Source: Ailanthus altissimus (taxonomy: Eukaryota > Streptophyta > Magnoliopsida > Sapindales > Simaroubaceae). Taken from it: a stretch of 64,000 bases of DNA. Within the stretch, counting starts at the first letter, position 1; every line of letters begins with the position of its first letter. This document shows positions 22,578 through 34,819 of the stretch, piece after piece. The notes under the pieces are model-generated. The model searched no databases. It had not been told where the DNA came from and saw only the letters and a list, made by a program, of their open reading frames with translations. The position numbers were made by a program, and so were the translations under genes. The stretch is from NCBI GenBank assembly GCA_946807835.1, contig OX327686.1, positions 4,030,001 through 4,094,000 of the forward strand, written 5' to 3'.

Positions 22578-23520
22578 CTAAAAGTTACCTGAAATGACAG
22601 AAGAAGCAGTAATGAAAAGGTTACCAGAGTTTGATAGAAGTTGGTGAAGTAAAGATTCAAGATCACTGGTTAAGTTAGAAGAGGAGTTGGTAGTATCTTG
22701 GGCAGCAGTAGTAATAGAGAATGATTGAGGCCTTGTAGAAGTAGCACCCTGAGATTGTTTGCTTTTGGGACAATCTCTTTCAAAATAACCCAGTCCAATT
22801 TTTTGACATTTCTTGCATTTATTAATCGGACAATTAAGAATTGAATGTCTAGATAAGTGACAATAATTACAAGTCTTGTATTGAGTGGAGCTGCCAGATT
22901 TGTATTGCATTGTAGCAAGTACTGTATCTGTACGAACTTGCTGAAGAGTAGCAAACCTTGTTTCTTCATAGATGAGATCAGCAATGGCTTGATCCAAAGT
23001 GGGTAAGGGCCTCTGATGAAATAGAGAAGTAGGAGTGGATTCAAATTTATCTTGCAAAGCTATGAGAAACTGAACCAGACGTTGATGATCTCGGTAGACA
23101 ATGAAAGCTTGAGCATCATCATTATTCTTCCAAATTGGTTCAGAAAGAGCTAGTTGATCCCAAATAAATTGCATTTGAGAATGAAAGTCGGCGATGGATT
23201 GCCCTGGTTCTTGTTGAAGATGATGAAAATTTTGCAGGAGTTGATATTAATAAGAGAGATCTGTGGCGGTGTAGCGATGTGCAAGAAAATCCCAAAGTGA
23301 TTTGGCAGTATCAAATCGACCATAATGAAGACTGATGGATGGGGTGGATGTGTTACGAAACCATGTAATAATCTGATGAGTTTTACTATCCCAATCATCT
23401 AGTTTGTCAATGAAAACTTCTGGACTCTCGTTATCCTATTGCTTGGGTAGAGTAACATCACCAGTGATATAACGCCAAAGTCTCATGCCTTTAAGAAAAT
23501 TACACATAGCTTGTGCCCAT
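22578..23520 (-). pseudogene. gag remnant of copia element 2 with two zinc knuckles
   Basis: 22578-23174 is a 198-codon frame with the copia gag fold (YRDHQRLVQFLIALQDKFES, QAIADLIYEETR). One intact zinc knuckle reads CNYCHLSRHSILNC (C-x2-C-x4-H-x4-C), and a second, CKKCQKIGLGYFERDC, has lost its His. The upstream gag part (23150-23520) is in another frame, so a frameshift or stop lies at about 23160-23250. Confidence 0.8.
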
Positions 23521-23579
23521 AAGACATAATTGTATGAGGATAATGTGAATAGGCTGAGAAACATTAAATTTATCCTTGA

Positions 23580-23830
23580 AAAAATAAATTTCCCTTTTTA
23601 ACTTTTAATAATTGTAACTTGGCCCCAATACTTTTAATAATTACAAAGTGACCCCTCAAAATTTTGAAATTATAAAATGACCCCTAAAAAATATTAAACT
23701 GTAAAATAGCCCATAATTTTCTAAAATTACAAAATGATCCCTAGAAAATATGATAATTGTAAAATAGACCCACAACTTTTGAAGTTTTCAAAAATGTCTA
23801 ATAGAATAGAATATTATGATTTAACCTTGA
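23580..23830 (-). repeat. Degenerate AT-rich periodic repeat in the leader of copia element 2
   Basis: Words of the form AATT-TAAAATGACCCCT or TGTAAAATAGCCC recur about every 30-50 bp (near 23640, 23672, 23702, 23738 and 23766). It looks like a decayed tandem array lying between gag and the GC-rich duplication. Confidence 0.5.
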
Positions 23831-23929
23831 AATACTGAAACGTTTGCAAAGAAGCCCTTAATAGAAAATTCGTAAACTTCAGGTGGCGCGTCCGGCCTGC
23901 TCCGATCTCCGATTGGCATAAGCTCGGCG

Positions 23930-24235
23930 GTGTTTGAATGGTCGGTGACTGGGGATTCTTTTGGTCTGGACGGTGTCGGTCACGTCACCGTGGAACGGTC
24001 AGTAGCAGTGATGTTCCGGCAGCGCGTCCAACGATTTTCAACCTCGGATTGGCTTGTCGTTGACGGCGTTGAATGGTCGGGGACTGGGGATTCTTATGGT
24101 CTGGTGGTGTCGATCACGTTGCCGTAGAACGGCCGAGATCTGAAGTGAAAGTGGTCGACGGCAGTGGTGTTCCGGCGGCGTGTCCAACAGTTTCCAACCT
24201 CGAATTGGTGTATCATCAATGGCATTAAAATGAAC
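23930..24235 (-). repeat. GC-rich tandem duplication in the leader of copia element 2
   Basis: Two copies of about 140-160 bp start at 23936 and 24070. Each has GAATGGTCGG-GACTGGGGATTC, GGTCTGG, CACGT-ACCG, GTTCCGGC-GCG and TTTC-AACCTCG in the same order. The second copy has an extra 20 bp or so. The block is much richer in G+C than its surroundings. It lies between the primer site and gag. Confidence 0.75.
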
Positions 24236-24403
24236 GGAGGATTCTAAGTAATCTGAGATGGGCGGTGGCTAACACGACAAGATTTCAGAGTTTTTTGGCG
24301 ACTTTTCAAAAAAACTCCGATAAATTCCATTGAATTTTGAAAAAATTCTGGTAAATCTCTGGCTAAATAAAGTGATAGTGAAAAAATTAAAGCTCTGATA
24401 TTA

Positions 24404-24623
24404 TGTGAAAAATATAAATAGAATATATTTCACTGTGTATGTAAAACTGTACAATGGAGCCTTTATATAAACTGTAACCTATTACAAAATAGGAAAATAA
24501 TGCTATACATGGAAAAAATAATGACATATTATAAAATGTAAGAATATTATATTATTAATATAATTGATTTATCAAATTAAATATATTAATAATATAATAT
24601 TACACATTAATGATAATATTACA
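24404..24623 (-). repeat. 5' LTR of copia element 2
   Basis: On + it reads TGTGAAAAATATAAAT to ATATTACA. Next to it at about 24388-24400 is the minus-strand primer-binding site TATCAGAGCTTT. Confidence 0.85.
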
Positions 24624-25518
24624 TTAATATTGATGATGATATTATGAATTTTAATAGTTGTGTCCATAATTTAGAAAAAATATTTAAGTGGATCTTTGAG
24701 AGTGAAGATTTTATCTCTGATAATGTTTTTAAAAATGGACAAGTCAAGTATTGTCTCTTCTATATTAATTGAACATGCATTTAGTTGATGAGAAAGATTA
24801 CAAGCATCTCGAGTTCGACAAGATAAAAATAAAATTTGAACATAATATAGTATAAAAAAGAAGATTCAACAAAAATTTATTCCCTAGAATTATGCTCGAG
24901 TGAATTTTTTAATACAAGTGATAAGTTAATTACAAGATTTATGTGGGAGGATTGTGCAATAATATTAAAGAATGAATTCTTTAATAACGCGTGATCAACC
25001 ATAACTACTTTGATATCATCTAATTAGTCTCATGAGTTGAATCACAAATTAATTGAAAAAATAATCAAGCATTAAAAAAAGTTTATTCCACCGCAACCAC
25101 AACATTATAACATGCAATTCTGCATTTAAACATTAACTAAGATCTTACTACAAAAGTCTTGCCCATGCAGTCTAATATTAAAGAGTAGATACAGAAAATG
25201 AAATAGATGGTTGGACAAATGCAATAAATGTTTGAGTAAATAAAGAATATATCAATTGTTTGAGATCTAAAAGAAGAAATAGCCTTTGCTTTTGAGTTGA
25301 GCACTACAATTGTAGATAAAAAAAAATTATGATTTGAGATATAGTGGTTAAAGACATACTCAAGATTCTAAATATTCTTGATGAAGAAATTAAATATATA
25401 TCTAAGTTTTCAAGAGAATGGGAGATGCTTGTTTCTAATTTGTGTATCTCATTAAGTGAAGAGGATAAGAAAATGTAAGGTAAACTTGAAGCCAAACAAA
25501 CTGTCCGTGAAGATAATT
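24624..25518. other. AT-rich intergenic DNA
   Basis: No gene or recognisable domain. The largest open frame is short and on the minus strand (25304-25495). The sequence may be old transposon coding DNA. Confidence 0.4.
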
Positions 25519-27180
25519 GTTAAGGATAATGCCTTAAAAGTATGTACTTGTACTGTTTTTATGAAATTAATAAAGTTGCAATTTTATACTTAATGAGTGT
25601 TCATAATTTTATGACATAAATATCATAAAATTCCTTGTTTATTTATGTAACTATAACTTTAGTATATAATTGTTATATATAAAAGGATTAAAGTTATGGA
25701 TAATAAACAGAAAAGTTTGTAATAAATTAATTAAAGTTTGAGATCTTTAAGTAAATATTACTAATGTGATCCACAAATATCTAAAATGCAGTGATCTTAT
25801 TCGGATCACTAATGTAGTAACATTATGGTGGAGGCACTACATATAATATGATTATATAGGACTGAACCAGACGTAGTTTGAATTCTTATGTAAAATACCG
25901 TTATTAATTAAGAATTCAAATAACGTCAATTGATGATCATATGCAGATTAACCTTAATCTTGAGTGATCATAAACTCTTGTTTGTGTCATTATGTCATTT
26001 GAAATACTCGTTACAATTTGTGTAAAGAACAAACTAGAAACTTGTATTTTGGTGGCATAGTGAGATAAAAGGTTAAGAATATGATTTATAGATATAGAAT
26101 CCATTCATTCCTAATGAAAGTTAGAAAGAAGGTTCTCTTAGGGATTAATTCTAGAACTGAACGGTTAGAGCGCTCAATTTGTAATAATGTTACAAATTAA
26201 CTGTTCACTGGTGAATTAATAATACTTAAGGATAAAGAAATAATTAGAGAGGTAAAATGATAATTAACTTAACTCTAATTATGAACTATCTATGGAGAGT
26301 TAAATTGCATGTAGTAATTAAATTAATGGATTGCTCTAAATTTTCTGAGTAAATTATATCTACAATTTCAAGAGTGCAATTTCAGATTTTTAGTGGAATA
26401 ACGCTGAAATTAATAAATTGAATTAATTAATTATTCAAAATTTATTAGAGCTTGAAATTATAGGTCCATAGATCCCCAATACCATCTCTTTCGTTATTAC
26501 AGTGAATAATTAAAAAGGATTGTGTTATTACACAAATTGTTTGTGTTCAAAAAATAGTTTTCAAATACGTATATTTTAAATTTGAATAAAATTAATTAAT
26601 ATAGATAAGATCTTATCCAAATATAATTAAATATTTAATTTAAGAATTAAATAAAAAAATCTTAAGAATAATTTTTAAAATTATCAAAAAGGTTTTAATT
26701 TTAATTTTAGTATTTTTTTTTATTGAAAGATTAATAATGCTCAAATTTTGGGTATTATACGTTAACCACAAAGAGTATGACTCTATGTGGTTTACATGAA
26801 TTAGGTCTCTTTTTAAGAAATAATAATTTAATTAGTAAATATTATTAATTAAATTATTATTTTAAAATAAGAAAATTAGTCTAAATAAAACACAAAAGAT
26901 ATCGTGATAAAAATGCAAGATACGTATTTTTTCTTTAGAGAAGACAAATTAGAAGCTCACTCTTCCTCTTACTGTAGAATAAGAGGCTTGGTTTGGGATC
27001 CTTTGGTGGAAGAAAACTCGACGTGAATTTAAAGTATGTTCTTATTAATTTTTATTTATTTTAACATCAAATTCATATATTCATAAGATTCTTAGATAAA
27101 AAATATTTTTATTTAATAAAAATAAAGATTAAAAAAATTTATTTTTTATTCTATTGCGTTATAAATGTCATAACAATAAC
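25519..27180 (+). mobile_element. Probable decayed LTR (about 1.65 kb)
   Basis: It begins TGTTAAGGATAATGCC and includes a long AT-rich body and, near the end, a CTCACTCTTCCTCTTACTG...GGTTTGGGATCCTTTGGTGG segment typical of an R/U5 region, ending around GCGTTATAAATGTCATAACA. No partner LTR or matching flanks were found, so a solo LTR is possible. Boundaries are uncertain and there is no coding sequence. Confidence 0.4.
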
Positions 27181-28560
27181 TATCCAATAATAATGTGATT
27201 GACATGATTCTATCGATTTCAAATGAAAACAAGAATATTCATGTTGTAGTAGCTAGGAAGAAGAAAGCTCAAATTCAAGAAAATTTGCTAATAATTTATG
27301 TGATTTTATTAGTCCAAATTTAAGATTGTTAGAAGTTTGTTCTCGAAGAAAAAAAAAACTTAAATTAAAGAGAGTCTACCTATAATTAATATGATTTTAC
27401 TGATCCATGTAGAGAATAAAAATATTGTTTTTAAAGAAGAATCATATGAAAAGGTAAAATTAATTAAAGTTAAAATTGAGCAACATAAGGAGAATATCAA
27501 AAGAGATTTAATATGATTCCCCCATGGAATTTTGCATTCACTTTTGATGACAAGAAAAGAATGGAGTTTGGTAAAGACAAATAAAATTTTTTGATGCTCT
27601 GAAATATGTTACATTATATTACAAATTTTACCCTCATAGTTTTTTATTGCAATAAAACTCGAATTTATTCAAAGAGATGAAGATTTATATAGGACAAAAA
27701 TTAGAGTAAATTATTTAGGAATCTTTATTTGAGTCTAATTTAATATCTGTATTTTTAGTATGATTATTATTTTTATGGAGTCATAATTAGAATTTCATGT
27801 ATTATTTAGATTTTATATTTAGTGTTTTTTAGATAGAAATCTTGTCTTATTTGAATTTGAATTATTTCTTTTTTATTAGGCTTACTATTAAATTATTAGC
27901 TATTAATAAATTTGTTATTCTCAAATTTACACATTAAATATTAATATATTTTTTATTTTATTTTTAAAATGAGATTTTTCGTATTCTTTATGAGTTTTTT
28001 ATTTTATAAATTCAAGACGTACACAAAAACAATATTTAATATAATTTCTTATGCTATATCACATTATAATAGAAGGAATACAATAACTCAATATTCTCTT
28101 TAAGTTTTGAAAACTCGATTAAATGCAATAGCTCAATATTTTCATAGATTTTGAAAACTTATCAACAAAAAGCTAGATTATAACTAAGTATCAAGGTGAA
28201 TGATAGCATTAGTGCTTTGAAAAGCAATTAAAAAAAAAAATAACGAGCAAAGCCAACTTCGTCAGTTTTAGGCAAAACATTCCATTGATAAATGTTACCT
28301 TGTCTTCGTTATTGTGTTGGCTTATATAATATTAGATAAATATCATATTTCAATCTGTCATAGAGATAAAGTAGATTTAAAATCTTCAATAAATATTTGG
28401 TGAATTTTTTCTTTGTAAATAAGAGCTCTCCGTTGAGATTAAATTAAAGAAACCACTATTACTGCGTTTGGTAAAAATAAAAAAAAAAGTACTTTTCTAT
28501 GCATTAATTTAAGTATAAAGTAGTATAAAAAATATTTTTTCTATATAAAAAATTGAACAG
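27181..28560. other. AT-rich DNA, possible retroelement remains
   Basis: Purine-rich pieces at 27240-27600 give fragmentary open frames. 27700-27900 has GGAATC...TTAGATTTT-type words common at the ends of old LTR elements. I cannot support any specific feature. Confidence 0.3.
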
Positions 28561-31190
28561 CACACTCTTCAATTATGATAAAAAGGAAGGCCCAATTAAG
28601 AATGTCAGGTCAATCTTCCACTAGAGGGGAAGGCATGCAGGAGCTCGCCCTGAGCGGGCTAAGAATCGGAGCTCAACAAGCCCATGCTCATTATTATCCT
28701 TAACAATGTTTTGTTGTTTGGTCCACTCGCAATAATGAATTATTCTACCTTGGCTTTTCTAACGACTCTACTGAATATGTGATTATAACATAGTCTTGTT
28801 TCATATTATATATATTATTAAGTTTAAATTCCGTCGGTCTAATTAGTCCAATGCTACCTGTCTAATTTTTGTCTTAGTTAAAAAGCTCGAGGGTCTGTGT
28901 AAACACGCCCTCACTGGATCTTAGTTAATAAACTCTACCACAACTAGAAAAGAGGTAGTCGATCCGATGACATGAAAGAGAACACAAACATCCAATGGTT
29001 AAGAGATTTGGGAGAAAAGCTCCCATTTTTCTTTCTAAATCTCCTATAAAAGGGAAGTTCTCTCTCACTCAACATGTAATATCATTCATTCATTTTCAAT
29101 TATTCTTTTAAATTCATATATATTTTGATTGTTTCATTGAATCGATACACCATTAACACATTTTCTTAGCAGCCAAATACTACTTTCACTTCTTAAAATT
29201 GTTTTCTTGATGTAATTTTCTACTTCTGCTAATTTGAGTGTTAGAGTTTTCCTTGCAAGTAGACAAGGACACTCTGATCATTTTAAAGTGGAAGGACAAG
29301 GATTGGACATCATTAGTCAAAGGTGTACTAATTTTAAACACTTTAATGACATCATTCACGGGAATTATTTTAGCCTAAAATGACTACATTTCATTTAGAC
29401 TAGAATAGAGGGAAACAGATATGATTGGACTAAGTTATTATCAAATAGTTCGATTAGAGTAAGAGAAAGAAGTGGCAAGAGAAGAATCGAATGTAGTTGA
29501 GGGGACAATGATGAACGAAGAGATCCCAACCGTAATAACTGATGACCTGACGAAGATTTTAAAGTAGTTAGAAGAGTTGAAGAAGGAAAACCAGGAGCTA
29601 AGAGAGAGGCTTATAGTAGTGGAAGAGTTAGAAGATCAGAATTAAAATCAAAGATATTATTATTACAAGCAATTTCAATATGAGGATCTAGAAGATGAAA
29701 GAGCTCACGAAGTAGCCAGAGAATAAAGCCAAGAGAGAGTGAAGAAGTTGAATGATAAGGCCACCATGAAAGTGTCAATCATGAAAGAAGTAGGCTAGTT
29801 ATATGAGAAGATGAGGAAATTTCTTATCACTAAAGATACTATATAGTTCGTATTATAGTATATGTGAAACAAGAAGAAGAGAAAGATAATGTTATATTTA
29901 TTCCTTGTGAAGCAAGAGAGAGTGAGACAATCAAGAGCTTCTGAACTGATTTAATAGGGAGCTAAGAAAAATCAGAAGTTATAACATAGAGATCGCCACT
30001 CATGCATATTGGAAAGCAATAAGAGCTTTAACTATCAATTATTGGTACCTGATCCAAAAGAACTTCACTTCCTTCAAAGTGATTAATAAAAAAATTTGAT
30101 CAATAGATCTGATAGGAAGAGGATTGCGTTATAATAGTAAAAGAAACCTCAGTCATTATAGCTTAAAAGAATGTCAAGACATTGCAGAAGGAAGGCTACA
30201 AATGGCTTTTTGCGAGAGGAGATAATAAGGAAGATAAATGCCTAAAGTATATATTCCAACCATTAATCTTAATCAACACATCAACGATAAGATATGGTCG
30301 AGTATAAATACAAGGGCTTCTTTTATAAAAGCTGAGGGTCATCTCGACTTTAGAGGATCAAAGGGGTCAATCAAAATATTTGACTTTCTACAATAAATTT
30401 GGGCATCATATTAGTGGTTGTCAATTCTTATGAGCATATCAAAACTCTCATGAGTAGCCACATGATAGAGTTTAGATTAGACACAAAACCCAACAAGATT
30501 ATGAAATCCAAGGAAGAGTCAAAATAGATGCAAAAATAAATAATAACGAAGGCAACTATAAGCTAACAAAATTAACCATGATCCACACATCACTGTTTGA
30601 TTTATGCAATTTAAAGGAAGATGAGGAATGAGAATGTTTCGAGGAAAAGAGGGGAGGGCAATACAAAAAAGCTTTAGCTATAGAAATGGCTTTCAAGGCT
30701 TAAGTATATGATGTTGAGATAGATAAGGAAGAGAAATAAAGGAGTATAAGATGGTTTTAAAGGGACCTCAAATAAATGAGGTTTTTGTATAAGAATCCGC
30801 AGAAACTGTGTTAGCGAGGATGGCCATAGAATAATTCTTTGTGGCATTGTTGCATACAATGCTGTCATGTAGAGAAAGAAAAGATGAGAGGTGGAGGTTA
30901 TTGTACAAGAGAGCACTAAGGGTCCAAAAATGCAAAAAAAAAAATGTCAACAACTTCTATCATATTGATCAAATAAGAACTTAAGAGATCTCTTTTTTCA
31001 TAGTAAGACTGACTCATTCTATTCTCTTTCCTAGTGTGAAATATTTTTTTTATGCAATTAGCTTCCTATTAAACTAATTAGTTCGATTTAACCCTGTGTA
31101 TTTAACCTATTTGTAAGTCCCTCATCTGAATCCATTGGTGGTTGCTATTTTGATTGCAAATGTGTTGGTAAGAAAAGTACTAGTCGACAA

Positions 31191-31276
31191 GCACATGGAG
31201 GCTTGCCAAAATAACAAAGCACTGAGGTCAAAGGTTCGAATCCCCTCTTCCTCATAGCTGTAGAAATACTCACAAA
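31191..31276 (+). mobile_element. Small tRNA-derived SINE with an 18-bp target duplication
   Basis: 86 bp flanked by perfect 18-bp direct repeats, AAAAGTACTAGTCGACAA, at 31173-31190 and 31277-31294. Inside is AGGTCAAAGGTTCGAATCCCC, a near-perfect RNA polymerase III B box, with TGGAGGCTTGCC upstream as a candidate A-box region. The right flank starts in an A-run, as expected for a retroposed copy. It lies within the gypsy relic. Confidence 0.75.
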
Positions 31277-31423
31277 AAAAGTACTAGTCGACAAAAAAAA
31301 TACTGACATATTATTTTAGGACGATTCCAACATATAAAATTTTTAAAATAGAGACATTTAGAATTGCAACATAAAGCTAATTACCTTCAGAGTAGGCAAG
31401 GTGATGGTCAAAGAGATGATTAC

Positions 31424-31620
31424 AGTGCCTGTAAAGGCAACTGTAGAGTTATTAAAATTTCATTATCTAATGGTGGATGCACCATTCGCCTACAATGCCA
31501 TAACATGAAGGTATTAATTACACTACACGAAAGCAGTTCAATCAACTCTACATCAGGTGGTCAAGTGTGTATCAGCTAGCAAAAGAGGCATTATAAATAA
31601 CAAGGGGGATCAACTTTAGG
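31424..31620 (+). pseudogene. gypsy protease-region fragment
   Basis: A piece reading ATVELLKFHYLMVDAPFAYNAI and, in the continuing frame, LITLHESSSINSTSGGQVCIS then a stop. In gypsy polyproteins the segment YNAILGRP...STxH...G...GDQ is found just after the aspartic protease. The match is partial, with at least one frame change, so it is a relic. Confidence 0.55.
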
Positions 31621-31864
31621 CAAGATAATACTATGCTAACTCCATCAAACTTGAAAGGCTTAAAAAATTGAATGAGCTGAAAGAAGTTAAGACAAATATC
31701 AAAGCAAAAGAAATAAGAAGACCGAAGATAAAAAAAACTTTAATTGACTTTGAGCATTTGAGTATTTTTCTTGTCTTATTACTAATGTTATTATCTTGTC
31801 TTTGTAATAATGGTTTACAAATGTAATGACATTTATAAAGGGCTCTTTAATTATTTGTGTTATA

Positions 31865-32246
31865 GTGGTGCACTGTAATACAACACCATTTAATAGCAGT
31901 GTTAGATAGCCCTCGCCTCTTCTTTTTTCATTGGTCATTTTTTAAATATTTTTTTAATAAAAGAACATTTTTATTTTATGTAAATTATAAAATTTAAAAT
32001 TTAATAGTGACAATTTTATATTAATATATTACCATTATTTGGTAGCAGTGACAATAATATAACTATCACCATAATTAATAATATGCACTATAATACAACA
32101 CCATTTAATAGTAGTGTTACCATTTAATAATAGTGTTAGATGATCATTGCCTCTTCTTTTTTCATTGGTCATTTTCATGTTTTTTTATATAATTTTTTTA
32201 TTATTTTGTATAGATTATAAAATTTTAAATTTAGTGATATTAATTT
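31865..32246. repeat. Tandem AT-rich repeat, two units, second one split by a Mutator-like element
   Basis: Unit 1 (31867-32090) and unit 2 (32091-32246, continuing at 34820-34900) share GCACT-TAATACAACACCATTTAATAG-AGTGTTA, CCTCTTCTTTTTTCATTGGTCATTTT, ATTATAAAATTT, GTATTAATATATTA and TGACAATAATA-GACTGTCAC words. Unit 1 is the uninterrupted version and shows the pre-insertion state. Confidence 0.75.
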
Positions 32247-32851
32247 AGAAAATTTTCATAAATAACCTTCTTATTTTTTTATTATTCTTTTTTAACCAAA
32301 TGTAAATTTATTATACTTTATTAATCAAAATTTTATTTTTGGACATATTTGTCCTAATATCAAAAACATAAACTTTCTCTCATTTCTTTCTACCGAACCA
32401 AGAATCATATTGATGACCGAATATTTTTAAAGTTGTTATTGCAAAAATCGAGTGTTGCTGAGTATATTTATCACTTCAAATCAAGAAAATAGTTAAATCT
32501 TGTAAGTTTTCTAAACTTTTTTAGAAAATTTAATTTTAGTTAGAAATTAGATAAAACTTACATTTAAAGTTAAAAATAAGTGTTGTTGATGAATTAAATG
32601 TGAAAAATGAGTTAGAATGGTGTAAAAGACGTTAAAATCCAGCAAAAAATAAGATTTCTAGTGTATTTGACGAAAACTAGACTGCGGCCGGTGCGGCAGA
32701 CGTCAATTTAGGCATCTCGAGCCCGAGATGGCCTCGCAATGCGCGTAATTGCGCATAATTTTTATTTTTTCATTTTTTTATTTTTAAATAATTATTTTGA
32801 TTTATTTTTAAATAATTTTACTAATTGTCATTTTTTTTTCAAATCCTATAG

Positions 32852-34015
32852 AGTATGATGCAATTGTTATTTGTTTTGGAGAAAAGTGAAAGAGTTCTAG
32901 TGATGGAAAAAAAGTTATGTTAATTATAGTAATTTTGGGATTTTGGTTCCGAAAGATATTAATGTTGAAAATCTTTTAAATGCAGTATGTTATAACTTAG
33001 GAGTCGACAATGTGAACAGTAAGGTAACTTTGAAAATCAAAATTGATGCAACGAGGTATAAGTTAAAACCTATTGAGATTAGAAACGACAGTGATATTCG
33101 ATTTTTTTTTTGCGCCAATAGAAGATCATACTGTTCTTTATGTGTAACAGTGGATCATAGAGTTCCCGTTTATGAAGATGATGTACAGCCCTTCAATCAA
33201 AACCCACCATCGATTCATACTCATTTTATGTCAGCTAGCGGTAGCAACCAAGTAAGTCATACATCTCCATCAATTTGAGTAGTGGTTCCTACAAACACAA
33301 CGAATGAGTATCATAATATTTCTCCTATACCCTTCAATGAAGACCCAGCCTATACACATTACGCTTGTGATGACATTGAAAATGTTGAGGATGTAAAAAG
33401 GGACTGTGATGATGTTAGAAATGTTGATAATTTAGAAGGAGATAATTTAGTAGAAGACGGACGTTGTTATATTTCAACAAGCTCCCTAAATATTGAAGCT
33501 AAAAGAATAGATTTTTGTGAAGCGAAAAACTCCTTTGCGTTTATGCCTCCAAAATCACAATCAGACTTGGGCATATCGGATAAGATATCGAGTAGTGGAA
33601 TTCGCGATGTGTTTGTAGGAAAGTTATTTGATAGCAAAAACGAACTTTACCAAGCTATTATATACTAGCACTTAAAGGTAATTGGAGCTTTAAAGTGTCA
33701 AGGTTGACAAAAGATCGTTTTGAGATAAAATATGACGATGATAGATGCCGATTATGTGCAGTGTCGATAGATGCAAGGAAATATTTTATTATGCGCATAA
33801 TTGATTCAAGTCACGTGTGCCAATTAGATCGATTGCGCGATGGTCATCGACAAGTAAAGTCTCGGACTATTGACAAATTCATAAAAAAATAAGTTTGCAT
33901 ATGCGAGTCAACTTTATAAACTGAAGAAAATTCAAGCAGACATACGTGAGTAGTTTGGTGTGGACATAACTTACTCTACTGCTTGGCGGTCTAAAGAGCA
34001 TGAGTCATTTAAGTA
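32852..34015 (+). pseudogene. MuDR-type transposase, N-terminal part only
   Basis: Broken frames give, in order, an N-terminal segment with AIVICFGE (about 32860), VPKDINVENLLNAVCYNLGVDNVNSKVTLKI and DSDIRFFF (32943-33278), an acidic linker (33282-33640), then the MuDR DNA-binding domain with VFVGKLFDSKNELYQAI, FEIKYDDDRCRLC and RDGHRQVKSRTIDKFIKK (33608-33892). A last piece at 33900-34010 reads QADIREQFG-type and STAWRSKEH. There is no DDE catalytic core, Zn finger or later region, so it cannot encode an active transposase. Stops occur at 33279, 33666 and 33893. Confidence 0.85.
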
Positions 34016-34221
34016 ACTTATTAATTAATATTAATTAATTACTTAATAGATCCATTTCTTCTAAATTAGATTTAATTTAATTTAAATAAAATTATATTTA
34101 ATTTTAATTTTTTTTAAAAAAAAATAATTTAATATATTTAATTTAAATAACATTAAATTTAATTTATTTCATTTAAATAAAATTAAATCTATATTTAAAA
34201 AAATTAATAAATTATTTTGCT

Positions 34222-34267
34222 CCACGTGACAGCGTATACAGCCGCCACGTGACAGCGTATACAGCCG
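34222..34267. repeat. Two tandem 23-bp units with G-box CACGTG in the Mutator-like TIR
   Basis: Two identical copies of CCACGTGACAGCGTATACAG followed by CCG, then a partial third starting CCAAGTGG. Each full unit holds a CACGTG palindrome, the core of plant G-boxes. It is in the GC-rich inner part of the right TIR. Confidence 0.9.
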
Positions 34268-34819
34268 CCAAGTGGTGCAATATTGCGGCATCGCAAACAT
34301 TGCGTCCGCGGTGCACGCTCGAGATGCGCCTTTAAGGTGCATCGCGGGGTCATCTTGGCAACAGCGGTCGGCTGCCGTCTGCATCGCAATAATACACCCA
34401 AAATTTTTATTTTTTTGCTTATTTTTAATATTTTTTACACCATTCTAACCTATTTTTCACATATAATTCAATAATTTCACATATTTCTAGCTTCAAATAT
34501 AAATTTTAACAATTTTTTAAAGATATTTAAAATTGTCTAAAAGTTCAACAAAACTTATCAAAAATCGCTCATTTCTTTTGTTTAAAGTGAAAAATATATT
34601 GTATAAGCCCCGATCTATGTAATGATAACTTTAAATTTTCGATTTGAAAGTTTAAATTATTTTATTAATTTTCGGTGGAGATTTTTTTAATAAGTTTAAA
34701 TTTTGGTATTAGGACAAATGTGTCCAAAATAAAAAATTTAGTTAATAAAATATAATTAATTTATATTTAATTAAAAATAATAATAAAAAAATTATTTATA
34801 AAATTTTCTCTATTAATTT

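Larger units (their letters stand above)
19289..24623 (-). mobile_element. Ty1/copia LTR retrotransposon 2, nearly full length, decayed
   Basis: A minus-strand copia element with two short LTRs of about 219 bp (19289-19507 and 24404-24623), nearly identical over long runs. Inside the minus-strand 5' LTR is a primer site, TATCAGAGCTTT, matching initiator Met-tRNA, and next to the 3' LTR a polypurine tract reads GAGGGGGAATATT. The order on the minus strand is gag, protease, integrase, RT and RNase H, as in Ty1/copia. I found no clear target duplication outside the LTRs. Stops and frameshifts break gag and pol. Confidence 0.88.
28560..31700 (+). mobile_element. Ty3/gypsy relic (LTR, gag and protease pieces)
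   Basis: 28880-29280 looks like LTR U3-R-U5 and leader: CTCCTATAAAAGGGAAG followed by AACATGTAATATCATTCATTCA, then TTTGAGTGTTAGAGTTTTCCTTGCAAG, a pattern seen in the Tat lineage of gypsy elements. 29380-30600 reads as gag in broken frames, including a zinc-knuckle-like site at about 30395-30430. 31424-31600 contains the segment YNAI...STSGGQVCIS that ends gypsy protease regions. RT and integrase were not found. Many stops occur. The lineage call is tentative. Confidence 0.6.
32247..34810 (+). mobile_element. Mutator-like DNA transposon with long TIRs and 9-bp target duplication
   Basis: 2564 bp with inverted ends of roughly 500 bp: AGAAAATTTTCATAAATAA at the left and the complement GAGAAAATTTTATAAATAA at the right, with further matches such as TTTGGACA-ATTTGTCCTAATA and GTGAAAAATGAGTTAGAATGGTGTAAAA. 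The exact 9-bp repeat TATTAATTT flanks it (32238-32246 and 34811-34819), and the neighbouring uninterrupted repeat unit confirms the empty site. A 9-bp duplication with long TIRs is the Mutator signature. The interior keeps only the N-terminal part of a MuDR-type transposase gene. Confidence 0.92.

Noticed and set aside
23580..23830. CRISPR-like periodic repeat
   Set aside because: Units are degenerate and of varying spacing, in plant nuclear DNA inside a retrotransposon leader; it is a decayed tandem array.
31224..31260. Possible tRNA gene from the GGTTCGAATCCCC box
   Set aside because: No cloverleaf: the acceptor stem and anticodon arm are missing, and the 18-bp flanking duplication shows a SINE.
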